A stretch of 51,370 nucleotides of DNA from the NCBI RefSeq assembly GCF_000264995.1, contig NW_006767436.1, forward strand, positions 95,769 to 147,138, written 5' to 3'. The translations under genes and the position numbers were made by a program. Positions within the stretch are counted from its first letter, which is position 1. Every line of letters begins with the position of its first letter. The stretch comes from Punctularia strigosozonata HHB-11173 SS5 (taxonomy: Eukaryota > Basidiomycota > Agaricomycetes > Corticiales > Punctulariaceae). The notes below the pieces were generated by a model, which was not told the DNA's origin, searched no databases, and saw only the letters and a list, made by a program, of their open reading frames with translations. Below are positions 22,373 through 39,035 of the stretch, piece by piece.

Positions 22373-23943
22373 TTATGAGTACTCCTTTTGGATGAATTTG
22401 GCGATGGTGTTGAGCTGAATATTTGAGGTGCCCTCATAAATAGCTCCCTGCAGTGACACTGTTGTCAGTGCTAGAAACCCAAAACTGAGAAACCAACGTA
22501 CGATCTTCGAGTCCCTCCAGTACTTCTCGATGCCCGTTTCCCTCGTGAAGCCGACGCCGCCCGCCCATTCAATCGCGGCGCCGCTGACCTTCTGCGCGAC
22601 GACGCTCGCCCACCACTTGGCCATCGCCGCCTCCTTCGTGAAGCTCAGCCCGTTCTCCTTTCGCCTCGCGGCGTTGTACGTCAGCAGCCTGGCCGTCTCG
22701 ATCTCCGTCGCCGCGGCCGCGATCTGGTGCTGCATCGCTTGGAAGGTCCCGATCGGCTGCCCGAATTGCTTGCGCTCGTACGTGTAGGGTACGGCCTTGG
22801 CGAACGCCCCCTGCGCGAGCCCGACCATCTGCGCCGCGATGCCGACCCGGCCCTCGTTGAGGATCTCGATCGCAATCTTGTAACCCTGGCCGACCTGACC
22901 GATCACGTTCTCCTCTGGGACACGGAGGTCGTCGAAGTTGAGCGTGCACGTAGACGAGGCGCGGATGCCGAGCTTCTGCTCTTTCTTGGCTATTTGGATC
23001 CCCATGTCCTTCGTCGCGACGAAGCAGGTGATGCCCTTGTACCCTTTCGAGGGGTCCACCTGAATAAATACCCACTTGATTGATGCAAGTATGGAGTGAC
23101 AGCGTAGATACTGACATTAGCGAATATCAGGAAGATCTCGGCCTCGTAAGAATTTGTAATCCACATCTTGGAGCCGTTGATGACCCAGTCGCTGCCATCC
23201 TTCTTCGCTCGTGTTTGCAAAGCGAACGCATCCGATCCGGAAGCAGGTTCGGAGAGACAGAACGAGCCGAGCTAGCATAATGGATGTTCGGTCAAGTCAA
23301 AACGAATCGGGAGTGTATAGGATAAGCGTACCTTGTTCTCTGATAGTTGAGGCAACCACTTCTCCTGTTGTTCCTTCGTAGCGTACTTGCGGAATATCGT
23401 GTTCACGAGGGTATTGTGCACGTCGCATAGTACTGAGACGGAAGGATCAACTTTCGCGAGCTCTTCTATGGCGATGATTGCGGAGGTGAACGAGGATTCG
23501 GCTCCGCCTAGATCCGCAGGGGTTTCTATCCCCATCAACTGTGCATTGGAATTAGTCTCGGAACCACTGAGAGAACAATACCCCGAGTTGTGAGCTTACC
23601 CCTTGCTCGAAGAGGCCCCTGATGATCTCGGGGTCCATCATCTCCTGCTCGTCCATTTCCCGGACCTTAGGACCAACGACTTCAGTCGCGAACCGTGAGA
23701 CTTGACATTACAGGCCTATTAGCCCAGAGCATGTCACAGTATAGTTGAAGCCTCACCAGATTCCCGAAGCATCTGCTCCTCGTCCGTCAACATATCGAGT
23801 GACGGGAAGACCGACCCCTCAGAACATCTTGCCGAGGACGAGAACGGTCGCAGAACGCGCCTGGCCGTTGCTCGCGAGCATACCGCGGCGCCAGAGTGAG
23901 TCAATGAAGCAGGTTTGACGGAGCGAACGGCTGAGCGCAACAT
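22373..23943 (-). CDS. Mitochondrial acyl-CoA dehydrogenase (short/branched-chain type)
   Basis: An FAD enzyme that introduces the alpha-beta double bond into acyl-CoA, here most like short/branched-chain (2-methylacyl) dehydrogenases of isoleucine breakdown in the mitochondrial matrix. The N-terminus ([18 protein letters not shown] through FSSSARC) looks like an Arg/Ser-rich mitochondrial presequence. After four short introns the order is: [12 protein letters not shown]; the [10 protein letters not shown] segment; [19 protein letters not shown] (flavin/substrate region); [56 protein letters not shown]; the helical [19 protein letters not shown]; and [20 protein letters not shown]. The glutamate in YEGTS is the expected catalytic base and is present. 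The 5' exons near 23,600-23,760 are the least certain. Substrate class is inferred from resemblance only. Confidence 0.88.
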
Positions 23944-24232
23944 CGTCGTAGAGAGCGAGAAGAATGGATTATGGTCAACGACGCAAGCGGTTTTCAGTGC
24001 GGGGTGACGATCCGGAGCTCGCGGGGTAAATCACATGCTTGTGTGTCAAAGGTTATATGTAGCCGGAGACAAACGGACCTGACCACAACAATTCAGGTCA
24101 ACTTGCTTCAAGCACAACGTTGCATGAATTCCTCCAAGCCGTTCAATGTGATGTGGCGATGTTGGGAAGGAACCAATAAGCCGTAAAAGCTTCCCCTTGG
24201 TTATGGTAGATACATGGTACGAATCATAAATA

Positions 24233-24250
24233 TCGTCGTCGTCGTCGTCG
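24233..24250. repeat. CGT trinucleotide microsatellite
   Basis: Six CGT units lie just 3' of the stop codon of the hypothetical gene at 24253-25638, in its likely 3' UTR. Confidence 0.8.
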
Positions 24251-24252
24251 AT

Positions 24253-25638
24253 TCAAGAACGTTGCCCGTGGACCGGGCATGCCTTAGCTGGGGGCGGGCG
24301 AGACGCCTCCCGAAACACGTCGATGCTCTGCTGCACCTCCTGCAGCCGCTTCATGTACTCCCCACGCAGCCTTTCCAGCCTGCGCTCGCACGCCTGCACG
24401 AGGTCGAGCCGGAGCGCGACCTCCTGGACGGAGTCGCCTTCCATTCGTAGCGCCGCCTGCGAGTGATCGACCTCGCGGTCGCACTCCTCGTGGATTGCAA
24501 CCATCCTTCGAAGGTTGTCGACCATCCGGTCCATGTCGATGTTCGGGTGGGGAGGCAGGTCCGCGACGAGCTTCTCGAGCTCGATGAGCGGGCTCGGCGG
24601 CGCGGTGCGCTTGGTGCGCCGGAGGCAGAAGGGATCGATGCAGCCCGTGCTGACGCAGGTGTGCACGCCAGCGCTTGCGCTCGGGTGTTTTCGGACGGGG
24701 AGCGGAGAAGACGGCGGGGCGAGTTCCAGAGGCGGCGCCAGGGAGGGGTTGGACGACGCCGCGTGCCCAGGAGGAGCGGCCTTCCCTTTAGCCTTCTTCG
24801 GCTTCTTCTTCCTCTTCTTCGGAGAACGCGTCAACGCGTCTGCGTCGACCTGGTTGGGCTCAGGGTCGCGAGTGGTCCCGCCAATTTGCAACGAGGACGA
24901 TTCGAAATGGATCGGGGAAGGCGGGGACGAGGCATGGGAATCCGATGAAGGGCTCGAGGCGCGCCGTATCGATTGATCGTAGGACGTGGGCGGCGCGTCC
25001 AGGGGCATGTCAAATGTCTCTGGAATTGGAATTGCGTGGGACCTGGGAGAGTAAGATTCCTTGTACGTATCCATCGAAGGGGCGGGATATGCATGGGGCT
25101 CCTGGAGGGACATGGCGTGGTTATGCGGGCGTGGACTGGACTCTTCGCCGGCGGCTATCCATACCCTGCGTTCGTAGTCGACCAAGAAGTCCAAGAGGGT
25201 CAATTCGACGCGGTGTTTGACCTCGGTGAGAAGCTTGATGTTCGTATCGTTCGCGTCCGTCGCGATGCTGCATGTCAAATAGTGGATCAACGTAACCCAG
25301 CGTAATCTGACGGAGTGCGCGTACCATATGTTCGCCTCCACTATGGTACTGTGGGTATTTCGACTCCGTGGCTGCGGGGCGGGATTTGGGCCACCGTTCG
25401 TCGGCTGAGGTTCGTCAGGTACATAGATCGGTTTATGCCTGCCGCCAACCCTATTGGCGCGAGGTAGCATTCGATTCAATGTTCGAGTTTCCACGCTCTC
25501 CGTCATCTCTCCAGCCTGGTTTGAACGAGACGGCACGAGTGGTTGTGTATGGTCATACGACGGCGCGTCTCCGCCAAGGTCGTCATCATACGACCCACCC
25601 TCCTCGTTGCTCGTCTGATGGCTGCTCAGGATCGACAT
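24253..25638 (-). CDS. Hypothetical protein, low-complexity with basic patch and C-terminal coiled coil
   Basis: A single uninterrupted 461-codon frame, unusual here where most genes have many introns. Residues 1-100 are Ser/Pro-rich. Residues 100-160 look helical (IKLLTEVKHRVELTLLDFL). Residues 165-270 are disordered. A lysine cluster near 273-286 (KKRKKKPKKAKGK) could be a nuclear localisation signal. Cysteines occur in HTCVSTGCIDPFCLRR. Residues 355-445 form a probable coiled coil (RLDLVQACERRLERLRGEYM). A 44 nt GT-AG stretch near 25,280-25,320 resembles an intron, but removing it shifts the frame, so it is read as coding. No known family. High GC at third positions and good length support a real gene. 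Confidence 0.6.
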   Translation of the reverse strand: MSILSSHQTSNEEGGSYDDDLGGDAPSYDHTQPLVPSRSNQAGEMTESVETRTLNRMLPRANRVGGRHKPIYVPDEPQPTNGGPNPAPQPRSRNTHSTIVEANIWYAHSVRLRWVTLIHYLTCSIATDANDTNIKLLTEVKHRVELTLLDFLVDYERRVWIAAGEESSPRPHNHAMSLQEPHAYPAPSMDTYKESYSPRSHAIPIPETFDMPLDAPPTSYDQSIRRASSPSSDSHASSPPSPIHFESSSLQIGGTTRDPEPNQVDADALTRSPKKRKKKPKKAKGKAAPPGHAASSNPSLAPPLELAPPSSPLPVRKHPSASAGVHTCVSTGCIDPFCLRRTKRTAPPSPLIELEKLVADLPPHPNIDMDRMVDNLRRMVAIHEECDREVDHSQAALRMEGDSVQEVALRLDLVQACERRLERLRGEYMKRLQEVQQSIDVFREASRPPPAKACPVHGQRS

Positions 25639-25639
25639 G

Positions 25640-26828
25640 CAAGACTAGGTTTGAAAGCGAGGGTCACTGACAGAGGTGCGCGAGCGGGCGACGGCCGGGG
25701 TGGTCGTGGATGGCGGTGGAGATGCATTGGGCGCTGCCGCACGCACAGGCTTCAACTGCCACCACCATGATCCTCTTTGCTCGCCCACACTGCCGAACAG
25801 CGTGTACTTGCGCAATCAACGGAAAGCTGCTGTCTCCTAATGAAAGATAAAAGATGATTGGACGCCGTTGCTCTCATTGTTGGATGCATCACTGTTACGG
25901 CATCGTACCCGCCGCTGATACTGCACACCGTGTCGGACTCTCTACTTAACCAAGCTCTCACAAGTCCAGCTTTCCTAGTGCCAGAAATACTTAGGCATTC
26001 AAGTGGTATCTCAGCGTCGACAAGATCGCGACAGATGTCACCATCCCGTGAAGTGTCATTGGACCGCGTCGCCTTCAGTAACACAACCTCAATCGTGTTC
26101 AATGCACTTCAGCAACGCGGCTGTCAGGACTCAGTCGAATCAGACCGTGGGCATGAATCACCACGCGTGCACTTCCGTGTGGGCCGCTCCTGCGTGTTGA
26201 TTCTGCCGTCATCCACTTACCCAGCAATCCTGCCGCGGATAAAGTCATCCGCGTTGCGAACTGAGCCTACTTATTGTGTCTGCGCGCGCGAAGTTGCTCC
26301 GCCGGCTTCCTACACGATAGATCTGGGTTTCGCGGCGATGCGGATTGACCCATCACTTACACATTGACGGCGTATCCACAAATAGATATTTCCTCAGGAT
26401 GAAAGGCATGGACGGGACGCGATAGTTCGCTCCAAGGGGAAACAATCCAGTAATTCATCGCCGCCGAACGGGAAATACTGCATTGCATGTCGGTATGTCA
26501 TGATAGCGGGTTCAACGGAAGAAGAGCAATGGAGTACGCTACAGAATGCAGCTTATATAGCACTCGAATTATATTTCGGAAAGCATGGTCGCATCGAAAG
26601 GACATCCCAATGGCCCAGCTTGATCCAGAAAATAAGCTGAGGTTGTAGCCCAAGGACTTCCGATCCTAACAATGCCAAACACGATGCTCAGCCACCGCAC
26701 TAACACATGTGACGTTACCGGCTCTCCGAAACCATCCGTTACAGAACGTGCATCGTTTGCAGTACGACTTACTGTCTTGCACATATCTCAATTTCTTCCT
26801 TGCTACTGCATCAATTAAGCTCGACGAC
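25640..26828. other. Intergenic stretch between divergent genes
   Basis: The coiled-coil gene and the Kgd4 gene are transcribed away from each other across about 1.2 kb. An open frame at 25858-26367 begins at TTG and shows no protein-like features. No TATA box or repeat stands out. Confidence 0.4.
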
Positions 26829-27615
26829 ATGCGCCCAGCCGCCCGCCTATTACAGCACAAGCCTCTGATCCATTTCATTGGCAAGCGGCAATGGCCATCA
26901 AGTACGCACGCACAATCCGAACACCCCGTCATGTTGTCGGCAACTGACTCGGGTCGTATGAACAGCGCCGGAGGCCCCACATGCTCACCCTTTTGCGCCG
27001 GCGGAGGTGCAAAAGGCTTTTGGTGATTTCGTGAAAAAGGTGGACGCGTCAGGTACGTGTCGCAAACGCATGTTCCCCGCATTGCCTGTTCTCCCTTTCG
27101 CCACGTACACACTTCTACGTTGCTCCGCGCCGTCACTTCACTATCACGATCATTCCCAAGCTCTATGTACTTGTCCTGCTTTCGACCCCACGGGACGTTC
27201 ATGCGTCGGACGGGCAGGTTGGCTTCGGAGGGTCGAGGCTGCGTAAGACCCGCTTCCCCCGTGCGGCAGTCTCTACCTAGTGGTGCTTCAATGTTGGCTC
27301 TGCTGTTCTTCCTACTGATGCCGAGTCATGGGATCAACACACCTCTCACGATCCGCTGCTGATCGAACTCAACAGGGTCGAGCGCGCAATCGTCGTCGAC
27401 TCCCAAGCAGGAAACGTCAAACAACCGCGCGTTCCAGAACTTTTGGGAAGCTCCGTCGCATCTCTGGAGTCCGAGAGTTCACCAATTAGACGACCGTGAA
27501 GTAGACGCGATCATGGTTAGTCTCCTCACTACCCCGGCCTGTTGCCGATGGTCAAATAGCCGTGATTCGATGCTGATTTCTGTTGCTCTAGACGGGCGGA
27601 GCGTCCATGTGGTAG
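26829..27615 (+). CDS. kgd4: Kgd4/MRPS36-type subunit of the 2-oxoglutarate dehydrogenase complex
   Basis: A small mitochondrial protein that, in yeast and animals, tethers the E3 dihydrolipoamide dehydrogenase to the E2 core of 2-oxoglutarate dehydrogenase. Four exons (26829-26901, 26966-27052, 27376-27515, 27592-27615) join without a break into 107 codons. Start: MRPAARLLQHKPLIHFIGKR, matching the family's N-terminal PLIxFxGKR region. The middle has HPFAPAEVQKAFGDFVKKVD, then a Ser/Thr linker. The end (FWEAPSHLWSPR, then DDREVDAIMTGGASMW) matches the conserved C-terminal block with its Ser/Thr-Gly-Gly-Ala ending. No single open frame shows this gene, because its exons are all under 150 bp and the last is 24 bp. 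The second intron (27053-27375, 323 nt) is far longer than its neighbours. Family recognition is from memory of the motifs. Confidence 0.78.
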
Positions 27616-27619
27616 CGAT

Positions 27620-28055
27620 TTTACAAGACAACCGTTGTAACGCTACTAGTCTATTTATCTCACACTGTCCACCCACATCTTCGAGGGGCCGCCTAGTCCC
27701 GGCCCGGTCCAGTACCCACTCTGAGAAGATAGAAGGAAAGAGTCGCCTTCTGCCATCCTGTTCTATTCGTATTTGCAGAACGCGCTCGTTCTGCACTGAC
27801 AATCCACAGACTCGATGAAACCCGATATACCCGGGCGCATGTTGTCGCAGAGAACGTTTTCGTCTTCGAAAGGAAGGGGCGATCGATTCGGAATGGCGCT
27901 TTCAATACCAATATGAAGTAATCAACGACGCCGGCTCGTGATCCTCCGAACCGATCTTGCGCCGTGTCGGCGAGTAATCCTCAAAGAGGATCCTAGAGAT
28001 AACGAACAGCCCTATTAATACGCATCTCGCGCAGGGTGATTCAATCGAAAGGGGC
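27620..28055. other. Short convergent intergenic region
   Basis: Lies between the 3' ends of Kgd4 (+) and the small minus-strand gene. Only short unrelated frames occur; no hairpin or repeat was noticed. Confidence 0.4.
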
Positions 28056-28059
28056 TTCT

Positions 28060-28470
28060 TTACCTCTCCGATCCTCCGAGAGATGCGTCCAGGGGTAGCG
28101 GCGGATGCCCGATTCGAACGTTCGCGATGGGGTTAATGGCCACGGAAGAACGGGAAACGCGTCTGCGGAGAGGGCGGCGAGGCGGGCTGAGTGAGGCGGA
28201 AAGCATATTAGCGAGAAGCTCGCCATGGGGAAAACCGTGTTCGATCGTGCCTGTGTAGATATGGTCGCGTTTCGCAGCGTTTGGGTGCTGGAGACCTGCC
28301 ATACGACGACGACTGGAGAACGCGACGGGGGGCGAGGTATAGAGCTGTGGTGTTTCGTCGGGTGAAACTGAACGCGAGGCCTCGGAATGCATGGGCGAAC
28401 CGTGGCGAGGACGTTGGGTGACGACGATTTCGCTATAACCAAGGCAGCTCAGAGGTAATATGATCGGCAT
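28060..28470 (-). CDS. Small hypothetical protein
   Basis: A single-exon 136-codon frame starting MPIILPLSCLGYSEIVV and rich in Ser, Arg and Pro, with RRPLRRRVSRSS near the C-terminus. No signal peptide or known domain. A good TATA box lies 66-76 bp upstream, which is the main reason to think it is expressed. An overlapping minus frame (28041-28442) is open almost as long, so the reading is not certain. Confidence 0.4.
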   Translation of the reverse strand: MPIILPLSCLGYSEIVVTQRPRHGSPMHSEASRSVSPDETPQLYTSPPVAFSSRRRMAGLQHPNAAKRDHIYTGTIEHGFPHGELLANMLSASLSPPRRPLRRRVSRSSVAINPIANVRIGHPPLPLDASLGGSER

Positions 28471-28535
28471 GGCTGCTACTTGTTGTTTACGGAGAATCTC
28501 GAAGATTGGGTTGGGGATTGGTCGAGGTCTGCAGC

Positions 28536-28546
28536 TTATATATATA
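28536..28546 (-). promoter_or_regulatory. TATA box upstream of the small hypothetical gene
   Basis: GTATATATATAAG on the minus strand lies about 70 bp before the ATG at 28470, a plausible core-promoter position. Confidence 0.5.
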
Positions 28547-28559
28547 CTCGGCCGCCTAA

Positions 28560-29560
28560 GCAGCGCACGCCGGATAGCGTACGGAGCAGGCTTAACCGAG
28601 AGAACGGGCTTCGGCGGCGGATTGGGCCCCGCTCGCGGCGGTGCACATCACATCATAAGCACAAGCACCGATGCAGTTGTGATCTGTAAGTAATCCTTCG
28701 TCGTGCCCGAGGGGTAGGTGGGCACCGGAACGGTGGCCCACGGTGAGGCCCAAGTCCGGCGTTACACCCGAGAACCGAGCAGTTCCACTTCAAGTCGAAT
28801 ACTATCAAGATGGCGTCGTTAGGAAGCCGTTGGTCGGAAGTCGGTCGATCCACTCATTCCCGGTATCTTGCGCTCCCGACTTCGGGTGCCGTGTGTCGGG
28901 TCGATACACCACGTCGTCATCGAGCGTATGCGCAGCATACACGCGCGATGTTCGGCATGTTTGGCGGCTTATGACAGATATGTTGCAGTATATGTTCCCA
29001 GCAGACGTCGACAGCAAAGCGCAGATAGTTGCACCTCACGCCAAGGCAAAATCTCCGTTCGATCTGCGACGCGCCAAGGCTCGCAGCTGGTTGCAAGCAA
29101 GGATTCCCGACTCCGAATCGGCTTGATTGACGCCCGAGCACCCTTCTAGTGTTGTTGCGGCGCAGTTTCAGGGTGATGATTCGTCTCAAGCGATGGGAGC
29201 AAAAATGATATGGGCGAATTGCGTAATCGCATTGTTGACGGAACCAACAGGTTTATCGATTTCCGCGGCAGCTGAGACGTTTCGTATCCCCGCACTGAAA
29301 GGCCGTCGATGAAATCTGGATAGCTATGACGACAGTGTCGCGCAGCGGGAACAAATACGAAAAAAAAAAACCCCTACGGAGGAGGAGATTAAGTCAAGGT
29401 TTACAGGCGCTTACTCGGGTGACGCGTCGCAGGTACGGGCGCCTATTCCACCTCGCGTCTCCCATTACGCGTTCACCTCTTGGGTATCCATCTTCCTCCA
29501 CGTCCTTCTTCCCGCTTGTCTGGTGTAACCTTGGGCGAAAACCGGACGTACAGGACTTGG
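28560..29560. other. Intergenic region between divergent genes
   Basis: About 1 kb between the small minus-strand gene and the proteasome gene. Open frames exist on both strands (for example 28743-29126 on the plus strand) but none is convincing. A run of ten A at 29360-29369 is the only notable low-complexity sequence. The proteasome promoter must lie here; no proteasome-associated control element was identified. Confidence 0.4.
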
Positions 29561-29567
29561 CTGCAAA

Positions 29568-30811
29568 ATGTCGCGCACATCTTACGACAGGTGCCTTTCG
29601 ATAAAGTCGGCTTCTGCTCGAGATGATCGGTTAACTGTTGGACTACCCCCAGATATCTCACTGTCTTCTCTCCGGAAGGTCGCCTGTATCAAGTTGGTAC
29701 GACGAGGAATCATACTATTGCTTTACTGGTCTGATCCATGTTTGCCTAGAATACGCCTTCAAGGCGATCTCCGGGTCCGGCCACACTGCGATCGCGGTAC
29801 GGGGCAAGGACACGGCGGTGGTGATCACACAGAAGAAAGTCCCGGTGATTTCCCAGCCGTACACATAGATTCCTATCTTTTGGCTAACGTACCCGCTACC
29901 CGTAGGACAAGCTTCTTGACGCGGACACGGTCACCCATTTGTTCAGCATCACGCCAACGATAGGAGCTGTTATGACAGGACTGATCGGTATGTTCCATGT
30001 GTGTTCGAAGTCTGCAGCTCTCTCAAATGGTTGATGCAGCCGACGCTCGTGCACAAGTGGCCCGAGCGCGGTCTGAAGCGGCTGATTTCCGATACAAGTA
30101 CGGCTACGAGATAACGCCCGACGCTCTCGCCCGCAGGTTGGCCAACATCAACCAAGTATACACGCAGCGTGCTGCCATGCGACCACTGGGTATATGTACG
30201 TGTTGTCTTCCATCGTAACGCCCACCAGGCATCTCGTGCCGGAGTTCGCCGTTTCCATGCGACTTGTTCCCCGCGTTGACCAGCATATCCCATCAGCGAT
30301 GATTCTCATCGGAAACGATCCCGAATATGGACCCCAATGCTTCAAGCTCGACCCCGCGGGCTACTTCGTCGGCTTCCATGCCGCGTCGGCCGGACAGAAA
30401 CAACAAGGTTAATGTCGTCACAAGGTTTCATGCCGATGGCTCTAACGCTAACGCACGACCCCACAGAGGCGATGAATCACCTTGAGAAGAAGTGGAAGAA
30501 GCTCGACAATGGCCGAGGAGCGGACGACGCTGCCGCTGCCGGGAAGACGCTGGGCAAGGCCGACGTGATCGAGGTATGTGCTCGACACCCTCTCTCGCAA
30601 CCACGAACACTTCGTTGAGTACGCATCTATACCCATTCAGATCGCGATCGAGGCCATGTCGAGCGTCCACGCGACCGATTACAAGCCCGGAGAGATTGAA
30701 ATTGGCATAGTCTCAACAGCCGACGATGAGGGCAAGGGTGCGGGCAAGTGGCGCGTGTTGGACGAGGATGAGGTCGAGCGCTGGTTACTGGCATACGCGG
30801 AGAAGGACTAG
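29568..30811 (+). CDS. SCL1: 20S proteasome subunit alpha type-6 (alpha-1)
   Basis: A non-catalytic ring subunit of the 20S proteasome core, part of the gated entry to the proteolytic chamber. Eight exons join in frame to 262 residues: 29568-29590, 29653-29696, 29750-29844, 29906-29987, 30040-30195, 30297-30407, 30467-30573 and 30641-30811. The alpha-type signature is clear at the N-terminus ([20 protein letters not shown]). [57 protein letters not shown] and [20 protein letters not shown] follow, an order typical of PSMA6/Scl1. The first exon is only 23 nt. The gene is convergent with the MFS transporter, whose stop lies 97 bp away. The subtype call (alpha-1 rather than another alpha) rests on the RGKD..VTQKKVPDK block. 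Confidence 0.93.
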
Positions 30812-30908
30812 TAAATCTACGGTGTACTTCGTTCTGTTTCTATTCATGACTACGCTCCTCCTAGGATTTATTGTGTTTCCAGATGTCTCGATCTCGTGCA
30901 GATCCCGA

Positions 30909-32827
30909 TCAGTCCCTACGGCGAATCGTCTTCGGGACCATGAACCAGAATATGGCCTGAGCACACAACAGAGCTACCACGGTCGGTTCCTACGACACGT
31001 CAGCTGATCAGCAAAACCTGGGAGACCTTCATGATGTTCGAAAAGACTGACTACGACCCATATCCCCTTCCTCGTACTGATGAGCCCGATGAGTAACGGG
31101 AAGAACGCCGACCCGCTCTGACCGACGCTACTGATGAACGCGAACGCCTCTGCGTGCATGGCACGCGGAAGCAACCGTCCGGCGGTAGTGACAACCGCCG
31201 CGTAGAACGTCGAGATCGCAAGGCCGACAATAGCGGTGGCCACTGCCGTGGTCGCGAGTAGCGGTACGAGCCATGCAATGAGTTCCATCGCGAGGGCTAG
31301 AGCCAAGTACACGAACACGGCGGAGCGTTCTCCGATGAACATGTTCAAGGCCGGGAGCAGGATACGACCAACAGCGATTCCTAGGTATTGTAATCAGATC
31401 AAGTAAGAGGAGTGAATCGGCATGAATGATCACCGAGGTAGAACGAGGATGTCACCCAAGAAGCGCTCTGGGGACTGCCGTTGCGAACGTCGCGCACATA
31501 CGACACGGTCCAACCTCCTCTGCAAATCCTTGATTAAGTCACGTCTGGCGATGTGACGAAGAGAACAACAACTCGCATCGAATCCTCAGCTCTGAAGGGG
31601 TCCGACGAAATTCAGCTCCATTCCATGCGAGCGGGAATCTTCTTACCCAACATAACACATCAGGAACAAAGACAGTATCCAAACTGTGGGATTGCTAATC
31701 GTCCGCCTCAAGCCTGCCTTCGGAGGCGAAGATGACTCCAATTCAGACGGATCCCGAGGCAGCGCTTGTAACTTGTGAAAGGCCGCGAAGACCAGAGCTA
31801 ACACGGGGATGTTCATGCCGACGTTCGTCAGATAAAACACATGATACTAAGTGGTCGATTGTGAATACTAATAAGAAGCTTGTAGGCATGCTCACTTACT
31901 GGAGCCCCTGATGTTACCATCGCAGTTGCCACTAATGGGCTCGCAAATGCACCAAGACCAAAGATACCGTGAAGGACGCCGGTATATAACAGAGGCTTGC
32001 GGAGCAGTGCGAAATATGCATGGAACAGGCCAAGCTGGGAGGCCAAAAGCAATGTCAGTAGCAGGTTCCATATATAATGGCGCATACCAACTCACTTGAG
32101 TAGAGAACCCGAACCCGACGATCAGGAACCCGAAGCACATGAGACCGAAGCTCTTCTGTTGCGAGCCATTGATTATGTTCTGCTCCGACGGTCCGTCAGC
32201 AACTTTAACGGTGACTACATATCAAGGAACCCACTCCTGCAAGCTGGACGCCGACAGCCACGGCCAGCGAATGTCCATAGCCGAGACGCCTGCCAAGGAC
32301 TCCTGTGGTGATAGCAGCGCCAACGTAACCAAAGAACGCCGAAATGAAAAGCAAGGAAGCTTTAGCATAGCTCAGCCCATAAGCGCGCTCTATATACGGG
32401 AGCAGAGCGCCCGTGGAACCTCCACTAAGTATACACCTCGTTGTCAATGACGGGCATGAGATGTAACAGTGACCACTCACTTCCACCCTGCGAGAAAAAG
32501 GGCAGCAAACGCAGCGGCCAGGCGCAACCGACGTAACGATGCGCTTTCAGGGACCCCACGGTGTTCTTCGCCAGCCTGCAGGGCAGGGTCGTGGTTGGTG
32601 GAAGTGGAGGAACTGGCGACACCAGAGTTTAGGTTCGGGGCGGTGCCGTACTGTATTACTGGAAGAGCGTCCACTCCCGAGGAATCGCCAACGGCTTCGA
32701 TAACTTCCTTCTTCGGTACTTCACCAACAGGATCAACGAAATCCGTCGGAACTGCAGGCAAGCCTGCAGGTATGTCGGCGGCAACGATGGCTCTCACGTC
32801 AAGAACTCGGAAAGGAATGGCGTCCAT
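30909..32827 (-). CDS. Major facilitator superfamily transporter
   Basis: A multi-pass membrane transporter. The start is the first good ATG (32827, MDAIPFRVLDVRAIV); the same frame is open slightly upstream but without ATG. About 90 cytosolic, Pro/Glu-rich residues precede the first membrane helix (LRLAAAFAALFLAGWK). Six short introns split the rest. Recognisable pieces are GGSTGALLPYIERAYGLSYA, the loop GVLGRRLGYGHSL, FGFLIVGFGFSTQ, GIFGLGAFASPLVATAM, a long central cytosolic loop (RDPSELESSSPPKAGLRR), VTSSFYLGIAVGRILLP and WFMVPKTIRRRD at the end. About 12 membrane segments fit the family. The substrate cannot be read from the sequence. It resembles fungal MFS proteins of unknown substrate. 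Confidence 0.82.
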
Positions 32828-33365
32828 CACCGTACGCGGGGCAAAGGTGCTGGCGGTCTGCCGTGCGGGGGAGGGGGTGCTGAACTGGGTCAACGTTCAA
32901 GCCAAAGCACGAGGCTTTATCCTTGCTTACAACTACTTGTGTCTGCCTTTACGTCCAGGCTAGGGTCATAGCGGGCCGCTTGCTCGGAGCCGAAATCCGG
33001 CCAGTGGGCTTTATCTGGAAAGCAGAGATAACCTAACTCGCCAATAGCCTATGAGTTCATATCGATTGGCACAGAGCAAGAAAATGTCCGTGCCAGTATA
33101 TAGATGCGAAGGATGCGAAGGCAACGGAAGCCTGACATCTGAGGTGGAAGTTGTGCAAGACAGAGGCGGAGTACTGTTCCCACGCCGCGTATGAACGATG
33201 GGTGCAACTACATTTCCAATGACCATCGCGTGAGTATGCCCAATGGCAATACGTAATTCTAGCGCGCTTTGACTCGGTTATATCCCAAGTGACGATATAG
33301 GGCTACATTTTAATATAATAATGCTTACAAAGTGATTGTGGGAAAAGTACAAGTGCATGGATAAA

Positions 33366-38570
<5,205 letters not shown>

Positions 38571-38877
38571 CTTCGCTCTCTGGGGTCCCGTAGGAGTCAG
38601 GACCGGTGGTTGGTACCGATAGAACACGGACAGCGAGACAAAGCCCGAACAACGCGTCACGCAAGAATAACAGCTCGGGCAGCTAGCAGCGGTTCATCGA
38701 CATCCTCCTCGATGCCCCTGCAGACCTCAGCCCGGAAAGAAATGAGTCCGCTCAATGTGCACGGCCCTGACGGCGTACAGCGCACTGACGATCACGCCGT
38801 TGATACCAAGCGTGACCCGCGAGCCCGACACAAGCCTTTCTTCCGCCCTGCCACGGCGCGATCTTCCAAAGAAAAAT

Positions 38878-38900
38878 GTCCCCTTCGGGGTGACATACGA

Positions 38901-38932
<32 letters not shown>

Positions 38933-39001
38933 GGCCCCTGCACAAGGATGACACGCTTTCCCGGAGTGGTAGACCTACGGGTCTCAATATTTATTGCTTT
39001 T
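38878..39001 (+). ncRNA. U6: U6 spliceosomal snRNA
   Basis: The catalytic snRNA of the spliceosome. The 5' stem-loop has a cUUCGg tetraloop (38883-38888). The conserved core follows: AAAATTGGAACGATACAGAG with the ACAGAGA box, AGATTAGCATGGCCCC with the AGC triad, and the internal stem-loop TGCACAAGGATGACACGC. No intron interrupts the core, unlike some fungal U6 genes. The 3' tail is unlike the common AAATTCGTGAAGCG form and contains a small AGACC/GGTCT hairpin. A TTTT run at 38998-39001 is taken as a minimal Pol III terminator, so the exact 3' end is uncertain. No TATA box sits about 30 bp upstream. A degenerate B-box-like GGTAGTTCCATCC lies downstream at 39036-39048. Confidence 0.95.
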
Positions 39002-39035
39002 GCTCTACTGGAAAGATATGATACTGAACATTCTT

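Noticed and set aside
22569-23117. 182-codon Arg-rich minus-strand frame
   Set aside because: It is the shifted frame of the GC-rich acyl-CoA dehydrogenase exon.
25858-26367. 169-codon plus-strand frame
   Set aside because: It starts at TTG, shows no domain or joinable exons, and has no conserved-looking sequence.
26666-27202. 178-codon minus-strand frame with many cysteines
   Set aside because: It is antisense to the Kgd4 exons and has no domain-like spacing; most likely a shadow.
38878-39001. An intron inside U6, as in some yeasts
   Set aside because: The conserved core from the 5' stem-loop to GACACGC is uninterrupted.
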